9,243 nucleotides of DNA from an uncultured Deinococcales bacterium. GTDB lineage: Bacteria; Deinococcota; Deinococci; Deinococcales; Trueperaceae. Positions within the stretch are counted from its first letter, which is position 1. Every line of letters begins with the position of its first letter. The stretch covers positions 1 to 9,243 of the forward strand of contig CALGZD010000404.1 of assembly GCA_937934635.1 (NCBI GenBank), given 5' to 3'. Made by a program: the position numbers and the translations under genes. Shown here piece after piece: positions 1-6,249 of this stretch. The notes beneath the pieces were generated by a model. It was not told where the DNA came from, ran no database searches, and saw only the letters and a program-made list of their open reading frames with translations.

Positions 1-81
1 GAAAGTCATAATCCATTAGCAGAAAAAGTTGTCATCAGAACCGAAGGGCACACAAGTTACAACGCTTCGATATGTTTGTGA
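1..81 (+). CDS. Possible 3' end of an unidentified rightward gene
   Basis: Frame 1 is open from the left edge for 26 codons and closes with TGA at 79-81. It is the only frame on either strand that stays open across most of this stretch, and the residues (ending NASICL) look protein-like. I recognise no family in so short a tail. It would converge on the leftward operon that ends at 219. It could equally be chance, because 26 open codons is not significant. The stretch from 82 to 163 shows no gene that I can support. Confidence 0.25.
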   Translation, partial: ESHNPLAEKVVIRTEGHTSYNASICL

Positions 82-163
82 TTATGACATTTATGATTCA
101 CTTCGGTATTAGTGTGTACAGTTGTTACGTGGAAACGCTAAATCTTGCAAATGCTAGTCCACT

Positions 164-195
164 AAAAAAGGAGGTGCTATGATTTGACACCTCCT
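164..195 (-). terminator. Rho-independent terminator of the hyuA-hyuB-SBP operon
   Basis: A perfect 8-bp inverted repeat (AGGAGGTG at 169-176, CACCTCCT at 188-195) encloses an 11-nt loop. Read leftward, the stem is followed immediately by a run of T residues (the A-tract at 164-169). It begins about 23 nt beyond the stop codon of the binding-protein gene, the expected place for an intrinsic terminator. The rightward side has no matching T-run, so it should act mainly on leftward transcripts. Confidence 0.88.
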
Positions 196-218
196 AAAAG
201 TTATTATTTAGATTAGTT

Positions 219-1778
219 TTAACGGCTCAAATCATACCAAAATACAACATGTGGGTACGCAGGGTTATTAACATACCCATTGATTGTGCTGTTAATCGCA
301 TGAACGTCTGGTGTTTCAATCATATAAACTGCTGCTGCATCATCAATTAGAATTTGCTGCGCTGCTTGGAAGAGCTCGGCTGCACCAGCTTTATCAGTAC
401 CGCTTATGGCATCGCCACCAAAGACTAAATCATCATAGTCTGCATTATTGTAGTAACCAAGGTTGAAGAATGGTTCTTCTTCTGAAACAAACATGCTGAA
501 GAGGAAGTCAACTGGAGAAACAAAGGTTGGCCACCAGTACATTACGAATACATCTTGTGCACCGTCTGGACCGCTTAATCCAAGATCCCACTGTGCTTCC
601 CAAGTTAAGCCTTGAAGGTCTAGATCGATGTTTAGCTTAGCTAGTTCAGCTTTCCACAGTTCACCGATAGTTTGTTGTTCAAAGTTGCCAGCGTCATAGG
701 TCATGCTGATTTCAAAGCCATCGCTTTGACCAGCTTCTTCTAGTAGTGCTGCTGCTTTTTCTAAGTCGTAATTACTGCTATCTTCACTGCTATCTCCACT
801 GCTGGCACCGCTGTCTAGCGCACCCCACATACCACTTGGTACGGCGCCATTTGCTGCATTACCAAGACCACCGTATAGATTGTCCACGACTATGTCGTAT
901 GGGAAAGCATGGCTAACCGCTTGGCGTACACGTACATCATCAAGTGGAGCTTGTTGTGTATTCAATAGTCCATAAAGCATTTGATAACTTGGTGAAGTGT
1001 CTACAGTTACAAAATCGCTATCACCTAAAGATGCATAGCTTTCTGAAGGTAGTTCGTAGGTAAAGTCAGTTTCACCACTACGTACCATTTGCTCACGCAA
1101 GGTTGGTTCTTCAACCATGTCGAAGAGGATCAAGTTGAATTGGTCATCGTTCCAACCGCCCCAGTAGTCAGGATAAGCATCTAGAATGAGTGCTGAACCT
1201 GGGCTATAGCTTCTAAATTTGTAAGGACCAGTGCCAACACCGTTACCAGAATTGAACCACTCAGCATCTTCACCAGTGACTGATGGTGCCATGATCCATG
1301 CGCCATAACCACTTGAAAGTACTAAGTCCATGGGTGCTTCGTAATCAAGGTTGAACTGAACACTCATGTCGCCAACAGCTTCCATACTCAGGATAGGTAG
1401 ATAAATAAAGGCTGCGCCTAAATCTAGGTCGATAGTTCTCTGGAGAGAGCCTATGACTGCTTCTGCGTTTAGGGGAGAACCATCGTGGAAGGTTACCCCT
1501 TCACGTAGGTGGAAGGTCCAAGTGAGACCGTCATCGCTGACTTCCCAGCTTGTTGCCAGTTTTGGCTCAACTGTATTGTCTGCTGTAAAGAATGTGAGGG
1601 TTTCATAGACATTTGCCAGTGCTATGTTCTCGTTTGAGAAGCTCGAGCTAGGGTCTAGATCAGGAAATGTGGTCGGCGCAGCGTAAGTTGCCACCCCTCC
1701 CTTTTGTGCAAAGGCTACTGTAAAGAGTAGTACACTAGCAATTGCAAGCGCAAAAAATCTGAAGGCTTTTGTATTCAT
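219..1778 (-). CDS. ABC transporter substrate-binding protein, family 5 (peptide/nickel/oligopeptide type)
   Basis: Predicted periplasmic solute receptor of 519 aa, a normal length for the SBP_bac_5 (DppA/OppA/NikA-like) family. Residues 1-24 form a Sec signal peptide: basic start, hydrophobic core, cleavage after AFA. There is no lipobox cysteine, so it should be a soluble periplasmic protein. The family signature lies around residues 75-108 (LATSWEVSDDGLTWTFHLR, then GVTFHDG). I place the start at the ATG at 1778 because GAAAGGAG lies just upstream (1784-1791); the in-frame TTG at 1793 would put that ribosome-binding site inside the gene. It is the last gene of the hyuA-hyuB operon, 11 nt after the hyuB stop, and its ribosome-binding site abuts that stop, so translation is probably coupled. 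Permease partners are likely the divergent dppB/dppC-like genes. A Ser/Asp-rich stretch at about residues 324-335 comes from a 12-bp tandem repeat. The ligand cannot be told from sequence; the neighbours suggest a small peptide or cyclic amide. Confidence 0.93.
   Translation of the reverse strand: MNTKAFRFFALAIASVLLFTVAFAQKGGVATYAAPTTFPDLDPSSSFSNENIALANVYETLTFFTADNTVEPKLATSWEVSDDGLTWTFHLREGVTFHDGSPLNAEAVIGSLQRTIDLDLGAAFIYLPILSMEAVGDMSVQFNLDYEAPMDLVLSSGYGAWIMAPSVTGEDAEWFNSGNGVGTGPYKFRSYSPGSALILDAYPDYWGGWNDDQFNLILFDMVEEPTLREQMVRSGETDFTYELPSESYASLGDSDFVTVDTSPSYQMLYGLLNTQQAPLDDVRVRQAVSHAFPYDIVVDNLYGGLGNAANGAVPSGMWGALDSGASSGDSSEDSSNYDLEKAAALLEEAGQSDGFEISMTYDAGNFEQQTIGELWKAELAKLNIDLDLQGLTWEAQWDLGLSGPDGAQDVFVMYWWPTFVSPVDFLFSMFVSEEEPFFNLGYYNNADYDDLVFGGDAISGTDKAGAAELFQAAQQILIDDAAAVYMIETPDVHAINSTINGYVNNPAYPHVVFWYDLSR
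774..809. repeat. 12-bp tandem repeat, three copies, inside the binding-protein gene
   Basis: Three consecutive 12-bp units start at 774, 786 and 798 (ACTGCTATCTTC, ACTGCTATCTCC, ACTGCTGGCACC). The first two differ at one base. Being a multiple of three, the repeat keeps frame and encodes a Ser/Asp/Gly-rich linker on the leftward strand. It probably arose by slippage in a surface loop. Confidence 0.75.
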
Positions 1779-1783
1779 ACATG

Positions 1784-1791
1784 CTCCTTTC
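1784..1791 (-). promoter_or_regulatory. Ribosome-binding site deciding the start of the substrate-binding protein
   Basis: Read leftward the bases are GAAAGGAG, ending 5 nt before the ATG at 1778-1776. It overlaps the hyuB TGA stop (1790-1792). This supports the ATG start over the TTG at 1793 and suggests that ribosomes finishing hyuB re-initiate here. Confidence 0.85.
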
Positions 1792-3463
1792 AAATGAGCT
1801 GTTCTAACGTACTTTTGTTTTGCCCATAGAGCCGAACGGCATCTTCTAGGCTAATCAAACCATTCTTAATATCTTCAGCAATGCGTTCTGGCTCACGCTC
1901 TGCTGGATTTCCCCAACCACCACCATTGGCAGTTTCTATCCGTACAACATCACCAGAGTTCAACCAGTGATAGTCAACACGATCCTCTAAAACAAGTTCC
2001 TCTTCGGTGTTTGGATTGATTATAACCTGCGTCACACCAGCGTCTCCACCTCCATTTAATCCCCAGAAGGGATTTTGATTGTTCTCTGTACTGGTTTTTA
2101 AGTCAACGTTATCTGTAAGAACTTCGAATTCTCTGATTACGCCATAACCACCTCGGTACTTACCGACACCTCTGTTTTTCAAGTTGATGCTGTACTCGTT
2201 AAAGCGTGTAGGATAACGTGTTTCTAGCACTTCAATTGGGGTATTAGGCGCATCACCATTACCACAAAACATGATGCCCGTTGGACCATCATCATGTGGA
2301 AATGCACCGCCGCCACCATCAACAGGTTCACCTGTGATAAAGCCATCAGCACCTTCTCGTGAGAGGGTGTAGGCACACATCTGGTAAGTAGCTGCTGGAC
2401 AGCGTTCAGGGATGGCTTGTGCTAGTGCTTTTACAATAACGTGAACAATGATTTCTGCCACGTAGCCATAAGAGTCGCAAGGTGCAGGATAGCTAGCACT
2501 TACCAAAGTATTGTCTGGAGCAGTCACAGTTAGTGGTCGTAAGTGACCATCATTGGTAGCATCTAGTGGCATGGTTAAGGATTTTAATGTCGTCGCACAA
2601 ATAGCAGCAGTGCCAACGAGTGGATGATTAATCGGTCCTTTGGCAACAGGGTCGGTACCTTCCCAATCAATCGTCATTTCCTCAGCTGTCACAACTATGT
2701 TTACTTGTATTTTATGATGTTTATCTCGCTCGATACCATCATGGTCAATAAATGCTTCAGCACTATAGTTGCCATCAGGAATGCTAGCAATTTCTCGGCG
2801 CATCCGCTGTTCAGAGAGACTAAAGGTTTCTTGCATAGCAGCATCAACAACATCTGCACCATAGCGTTTACACAGTGCTATGTAGCGTCTTGCGCCAGTT
2901 TGACAAGCAGAAATCTTGGCGTTCAAATCACCTTCAACAATTTTTGGATAGCGCACATTTCGCAGGATAAAGCGCATCAGTTCTTTATTCTCAATACCAG
3001 CGTCAACAAGTTTGTTATGGGAAAATATCAAACCCTCTTGGTGCAAGCTAACCGAGCTAGGACACCACCCCCCAGGCATCATGCCACCAATATCTGCCCA
3101 GTGTGCCATCACGGCTGAAAAGGCAACGAGTTCATCTTTGTAAAATATTGGCATGTAAAGAACAGTATCGCTGATATGTGTTCCTGTATCATCTGGTTCA
3201 TTGCTTAGAAGAATATCGCCTTCTGAAAATGTAGTGAGTTCTAATCCACTTTGGATAGTAGGAGGGAGGCAAGCAAGAAATCCCGGAAGACCTGAACCTT
3301 CGGCAATCATCTGACCTTTGCTATTGGTCAGAACCATCCCAAAATCTTGTACTTCATAAATCAGTGGATTATGCGCTGTTTTTACCAATGTCGTTTGCAT
3401 CTCTTTAGCAGTTGCTACCAAGGCGTTGCGGATGACTTGTCTCGTGATGGGATCAACCTGCAT
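1790..3463 (-). CDS. hyuB: Hydantoinase B / oxoprolinase B family subunit
   Basis: Predicted 557-aa cytoplasmic subunit of an ATP-dependent cyclic-amide hydrolase. Family members, with HyuA, open hydantoin, N-methylhydantoin or 5-oxoproline rings. The N-terminus carries the family start VDPITRQVIRNAL (3-15) and EM...VKTAHNPLIYEVQDF (21-41). GDILLSNEPDDTGTHISD lies at 82-99 and AHWADIGGMMPGG at 120-132; H96, D99, H121 and D124 are candidate metal or active-site residues. Near the C-terminus are NRGVGKYRGGYG and GGGWGNPAEREPE, both typical of the family. Length is normal. I chose the ATG at 3463: a GGAGG at 3474-3478 sits 10 nt upstream, whereas the TTG at 3469 would be only 4 nt from it. The gene starts 2 nt after the hyuA stop and is followed 11 nt later by the binding protein, giving a tight operon. 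The first motif differs from the usual NDPYxGGTHLPD-like form, so the substrate may be atypical. Acetone carboxylase-type subunits are related, but the pairing with a 701-aa HyuA favours a hydantoinase/oxoprolinase. Confidence 0.92.
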   Translation of the reverse strand: MQVDPITRQVIRNALVATAKEMQTTLVKTAHNPLIYEVQDFGMVLTNSKGQMIAEGSGLPGFLACLPPTIQSGLELTTFSEGDILLSNEPDDTGTHISDTVLYMPIFYKDELVAFSAVMAHWADIGGMMPGGWCPSSVSLHQEGLIFSHNKLVDAGIENKELMRFILRNVRYPKIVEGDLNAKISACQTGARRYIALCKRYGADVVDAAMQETFSLSEQRMRREIASIPDGNYSAEAFIDHDGIERDKHHKIQVNIVVTAEEMTIDWEGTDPVAKGPINHPLVGTAAICATTLKSLTMPLDATNDGHLRPLTVTAPDNTLVSASYPAPCDSYGYVAEIIVHVIVKALAQAIPERCPAATYQMCAYTLSREGADGFITGEPVDGGGGAFPHDDGPTGIMFCGNGDAPNTPIEVLETRYPTRFNEYSINLKNRGVGKYRGGYGVIREFEVLTDNVDLKTSTENNQNPFWGLNGGGDAGVTQVIINPNTEEELVLEDRVDYHWLNSGDVVRIETANGGGWGNPAEREPERIAEDIKNGLISLEDAVRLYGQNKSTLEQLI

Positions 3464-3465
3464 TA

Positions 3466-5571
3466 TCAAAGAGCCTCCATAATCAGGTTGCCGTATTCAT
3501 CGACCTTGAGTTTTTGCCCTGCTAACAAGATGACTGTACTATTCCATTCTTCAATAATAGCTGGACCTGTGATGCTATGACTTGCTTGTAGTTTTTTACG
3601 GTCGTAAACAGGGTAGCTTTTAGCTTTTTTTGTTGCATGGGTATTGCTATCAAGATACACATGCTGATGACGAATAATGGCGTCTTCGACAGGTGTGTTG
3701 GCTTGTTTAAGTTTGTCAATAGTTGGTTTAGAACTAACAAGACTGGCTGATAGGCGTAAACCTACAAATTCTAGTTCATGGTCTTTGAGTGAGTGGGCAT
3801 AGGCCTTATCGTAATAAGCATCAAAACGATTTCGGAGTGTGCTTAAATCTGCTGCAAGCACATCAGTCTTTTCAACAGGAATGATGAGGTTGTGTTCTTG
3901 CCCTAAGTAGCGGAGTTCGGCAAAGTGTTCTAACTTTAAGCTGTCATTTTCTAAACCTTGCGAAGCAAACCAATCCTTTGCTTCTTGCTCCAACTCTAAA
4001 AAGCGTAATCCCAAAGCCGCAGGCGACATATCTGTAAATGGACTCACAAATGTTCTTGCAATATCTTCTCGATAATCTGCGTAGAGTAGACCGTATGCCG
4101 AAAAGGTTGCTGGGTAGTGAGGAATAACCACTTGTTTCATGTCAAGTTCTTTCAGCAGTGTGGCAGCAAAAAGCCCACCGCCACCGCCATAACTCACCAA
4201 ACTAAAATCACGAGGGTCATGCCCTCTCTCGATAGTGACTTGCCTAATGGCGTAAGCCATATTCATATTGGTAAGGTGCAAAATACCAGCAGCAGCATCT
4301 TCTAAAGAAAGGTTCAGTGGCATGGCAACATGTTTCATAATTGCTGTTTTAGCTGCCTCAACATCTAGCTTCATGCGCTCACCTAAGTAGTGTTTTGGGT
4401 CAAGATAACCAAGAATGACTTGAGCATCTGTCACAGTTGCATCTGTTCCACCCAATCCAAAACAGGCTGGTCCAGGGTCTGCCTGAGCACTTTGTGGTCC
4501 TACTTGTAGACCACCTTCTTCATTAATATGGGCAATGCTGCCACCACCTGCGCCAACAGAAACAATATCTATAGTTGTTTGTAGAACAGGACGCTTGTTA
4601 AAGGTGGTATGTGTGCGAGTGAGTAAGTCACCACCTGTAATGAGTGCAACATCAAAGGTTGTACCGCCAACATCAGCAGCAACTACGTTTTCTATACCAA
4701 GCTGTTTTGCAAGTTCAGCAGTACCGATGACACCACCAGCAGGTCCAGATTGAATCGTGCGGATGGGGGCTTGTTGGGCGACTTGGCTTGAGGTGATTCC
4801 GCCTGATGATTGCATGACTGCGAAAGAGCCTTGGTAGTTGCGAGAGGAGAGACCGAGCTCGAGCCTCCCCAAGTACCCACTCATCCGTGGCTGTGTATAA
4901 GCATTCAGCACTGTCGTGCTAGTTCTTTCAAACTCACGAAATTCACGCACAATTTCACTTGATGCACTCACTTGTAGTTCAGGGCAAAGTTCACGAGCCA
5001 GGGCAGCAGCTTGCTGTTCATGCACAGGATTAACATAGGCATGTAAAAAGCAAATAGCAATGCCCTCAACACCTTGTTCTTTTAAGTCTAAAATTGCTTT
5101 TTTTAACTCAGATTTATCTAAGGTCTGTAAAACATTGCCTTGATAATCAAGACGCTCAGTAACTTCGTAGCGAAGATAGCGAGGTACAAGTGGTGTAGGT
5201 TGTTGATAAAAAAGATTATAGACTTCTGGGCGATTTCCTCTGGCAAGTTCCAAAACATCTTTAAAGCCTTTAGTTGTTATGAGACCAACCTTTGCCCCAT
5301 TTTCTTGCACGATCGTGTTGATGACCTGTGTTGAACCGTGCACAATCATTTCAATATCACTTAAGTCAGCTTCTAGCTGTTCAATGCCTTCAAAAAAGCG
5401 TTCTTCCAAAGAACCACTAGAAGGCACTTTTTCAACTTTAATTTCTTGCGTTTCAGCATCGAAGTATATGAAGTCAATAAAAGTCCCGCCAACATCAATA
5501 GCTAGATGATGACCTGTATCAGACTTTGTATTTAACTTTGTATTTGACTTTGATTGTGGAGTAGTCGTCAT
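3466..5571 (-). CDS. hyuA: Hydantoinase A / oxoprolinase A family subunit (ATP-binding)
   Basis: Predicted 701-aa ATP-binding subunit partnering HyuB, of usual length. It has the ASKHA-type nucleotide-binding fold: a first phosphate loop DVGGTFID at 26-33 and a second DVGGTTFD at 300-307. Other family blocks are HGSTQVINT at 78-86, REFREFERTSTTVLNAY at 209-225, QSSGGI at 254-259, SGPAGG at 275-280, SVGAGGGSIA at 338-347 and DPGPACFGLGGTDATVTDA at 365-383. The C-terminal block starts GPAIIEEWNSTV. Residues 460-469 read SYGGGGGLFA where the family usually has FGGAGPLHA, so the usual histidine is replaced by F468. The ATG at 5571 is preceded by an A/T-rich leader with no Shine-Dalgarno sequence. 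Residues 5-19 form a Ser/Thr/Asn/Lys tail partly made by a 12-bp repeat. First gene of the leftward operon, divergent from the Lrp-type regulator, with a TTGACA promoter at 5612-5640. The exact substrate (hydantoin, N-methylhydantoin, oxoproline or another lactam) is not determined. Confidence 0.93.
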   Translation of the reverse strand: MTTTPQSKSNTKLNTKSDTGHHLAIDVGGTFIDFIYFDAETQEIKVEKVPSSGSLEERFFEGIEQLEADLSDIEMIVHGSTQVINTIVQENGAKVGLITTKGFKDVLELARGNRPEVYNLFYQQPTPLVPRYLRYEVTERLDYQGNVLQTLDKSELKKAILDLKEQGVEGIAICFLHAYVNPVHEQQAAALARELCPELQVSASSEIVREFREFERTSTTVLNAYTQPRMSGYLGRLELGLSSRNYQGSFAVMQSSGGITSSQVAQQAPIRTIQSGPAGGVIGTAELAKQLGIENVVAADVGGTTFDVALITGGDLLTRTHTTFNKRPVLQTTIDIVSVGAGGGSIAHINEEGGLQVGPQSAQADPGPACFGLGGTDATVTDAQVILGYLDPKHYLGERMKLDVEAAKTAIMKHVAMPLNLSLEDAAAGILHLTNMNMAYAIRQVTIERGHDPRDFSLVSYGGGGGLFAATLLKELDMKQVVIPHYPATFSAYGLLYADYREDIARTFVSPFTDMSPAALGLRFLELEQEAKDWFASQGLENDSLKLEHFAELRYLGQEHNLIIPVEKTDVLAADLSTLRNRFDAYYDKAYAHSLKDHELEFVGLRLSASLVSSKPTIDKLKQANTPVEDAIIRHQHVYLDSNTHATKKAKSYPVYDRKKLQASHSITGPAIIEEWNSTVILLAGQKLKVDEYGNLIMEAL
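3474..3478 (-). promoter_or_regulatory. Ribosome-binding site for hyuB within the end of hyuA
   Basis: GGAGG on the leftward strand lies inside the last codons of hyuA, 10 nt before the ATG at 3463. It decides the hyuB start and points to translational coupling across the hyuA-hyuB junction. Confidence 0.75.
5523..5546. repeat. 12-bp tandem repeat in the hyuA N-terminal tail
   Basis: Two adjacent 12-bp units (ACTTTGTATTTA and ACTTTGTATTTG) are followed by a partial third (ACTTTG). On the leftward strand they encode repeated K-x-N-T residues in the tail that precedes the first ATP-binding loop. In-frame slippage is the likely origin. Confidence 0.7.
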
Positions 5572-5587
5572 ATACTTTTAATTTCAA

Positions 5588-5600
5588 TTAGATTTTCTAA
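5588..5600. promoter_or_regulatory. Possible regulator site 1 (weak)
   Basis: A perfect 5-bp inverted repeat TTAGA-TTT-TCTAA, centred at 5594. Its sequence differs from the three sites to its right, but it shares the small-palindrome layout and falls 29 bp before the next site centre. It would lie just downstream of the predicted hyuA transcription start. AT-rich DNA yields such palindromes by chance, so the call is tentative. Confidence 0.3.
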
Positions 5601-5611
5601 ATTCTGGTTAC

Positions 5612-5640
5612 ATTCTTACAATTTATCCATCAATTGTCAA
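5612..5640 (-). promoter_or_regulatory. Predicted sigma70-type promoter of the hyuA-hyuB-SBP operon
   Basis: Read leftward there is a perfect -35 box TTGACA (5640-5635), a 17-nt spacer and a -10 box AAGAAT (5617-5612; 4 of 6 matches to TATAAT). The -10 is preceded by TGT, an extended -10 element. Transcription would start near 5605 and leave a leader of about 33 nt before hyuA. A putative regulator site (5616-5629) overlaps the spacer and the -10 box, and another (5645-5661) lies just upstream of the -35. Confidence 0.6.
5616..5629. promoter_or_regulatory. Putative Lrp-type operator site 2
   Basis: TTACAATTTATCCA matches the site at 5677-5690 in 12 of 14 bases, including an identical 10-bp run AATTTATCCA. 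It lies between the -35 and -10 boxes of the predicted hyuA promoter, so binding here should repress or remodel that promoter. Confidence 0.45.
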
Positions 5641-5644
5641 CTAA

Positions 5645-5661
5645 TTTGGAATATTTCCAAA
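5645..5661. promoter_or_regulatory. Putative Lrp-type operator site 3 (perfect palindrome)
   Basis: A perfect inverted repeat with 7-bp arms (TTTGGAA at 5645-5651, TTCCAAA at 5655-5661) and a 3-nt centre TAT. It is the most symmetrical element in the divergent spacer. Dyads of this size suit a dimeric winged-helix or helix-turn-helix regulator such as the adjacent Lrp/AsnC protein. It sits immediately upstream of the hyuA -35 box. Confidence 0.55.
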
Positions 5662-5676
5662 AATATGTTAGTTTAA

Positions 5677-5690
5677 TTGGAATTTATCCA
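5677..5690. promoter_or_regulatory. Putative Lrp-type operator site 4
   Basis: TTGGAATTTATCCA matches the core of the palindromic site (TTGGAATATTTCCA at 5646-5659) in 12 of 14 bases and begins 31 bp after it. Its own dyad has TGGA/TCCA arms. It is about 55 bp before the regulator's ATG, a plausible position for autoregulation. Confidence 0.45.
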
Positions 5691-5743
5691 CTACATAAAT
5701 AATTCAGTATTTGAGACTTGAGGTAAAAGATACGGTATAAGCT

Positions 5744-6229
5744 ATGGTGCAAATTAATAAATCAGAAAATGGGCTTGATAGTCTAGATATTGCGATTCTT
5801 ACGCATCTTCAGGAAGATGGTCGCAAGTCTTTTAAAGATATTGCCGAAGAACAAGGTGTTAGTAGTAGCACGATTACCAATCGCTATAATCGTCTCGTCA
5901 ACGAAGGTTATTTAAGAATTTTTGCCCACATAGACCCTTACCGTGTAGGCTTTAAAACACCTGCTTTTATTGGCGTAAAAGTACAAGCAGGCTATCTTGA
6001 AAAAGTAGCTTCTAAGCTGGCCGAACTCACCGAAGCTGATTATGTTGCAATTGTCTCAGGAAACTATGATGTCGATGTCACGCTTAGTTGCAAAGACTCC
6101 GAACACTTGCTCGATGTTATTCAGCGCATTCAAAAAATCAAAGGTGTGGTTGATACACAAAGCACTATCGCCTTGAAAATTGTAAAGTTTAATCAAGCCA
6201 ATGTTTCTCTTTTGACAGAGTTTAGTTAG
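5744..6229 (+). CDS. Lrp/AsnC family transcriptional regulator
   Basis: Predicted 161-aa DNA-binding regulator, a normal length for the family. The N-terminal domain (about 11-57) starts LDSLDIAILTHLQEDGR, as in Lrp/AsnC proteins, and carries a helix-turn-helix around 29-56 (DIAEEQGVSSSTITNRYNRL, then VNEGYL). The C-terminal RAM domain (about 70-150) includes VSGNYDVDV (104-112), the region that in relatives binds amino acids or similar effectors and builds dimers and octamers. ATG 5744 is the first start in frame, since a stop lies two codons upstream; no good Shine-Dalgarno sequence precedes it (GAGGT at 5720-5724 is 19 nt away). It is the first gene of a rightward unit with two permeases and is divergent from hyuA, so it probably senses a substrate or product of this pathway and controls both units through sites in 5588-5690. 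Whether it activates or represses cannot be read from sequence. Confidence 0.93.
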   Translation: MVQINKSENGLDSLDIAILTHLQEDGRKSFKDIAEEQGVSSSTITNRYNRLVNEGYLRIFAHIDPYRVGFKTPAFIGVKVQAGYLEKVASKLAELTEADYVAIVSGNYDVDVTLSCKDSEHLLDVIQRIQKIKGVVDTQSTIALKIVKFNQANVSLLTEFS

Positions 6230-6249
6230 TTATATAACGATTTTCTATC

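Noticed and set aside
40..107. Inverted repeat ACCGAAG / CTTCGGT in the left intergenic stretch
   Set aside because: Only 7 bp with a loop of over 50 nt and no T-run. Chance is a sufficient explanation.
1779..1793. TTG start for the binding protein at 1793
   Set aside because: The AAAGGAG ribosome-binding site falls after this codon, and the signal peptide begins properly at the ATG at 1778.
2624..3118. A 164-codon rightward open frame inside hyuB
   Set aside because: It lies antisense within a strongly conserved hyuB frame, resembles no family I know and has no ribosome-binding site. It is a shadow of the real gene.
5692..5743. A sigma70 promoter for the regulator
   Set aside because: AATAAT at 5698-5703 resembles a -10 box, but the nearest -35-like TTGGAA is only 15 nt away and other pairs fit poorly. 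I cannot choose a promoter with confidence.
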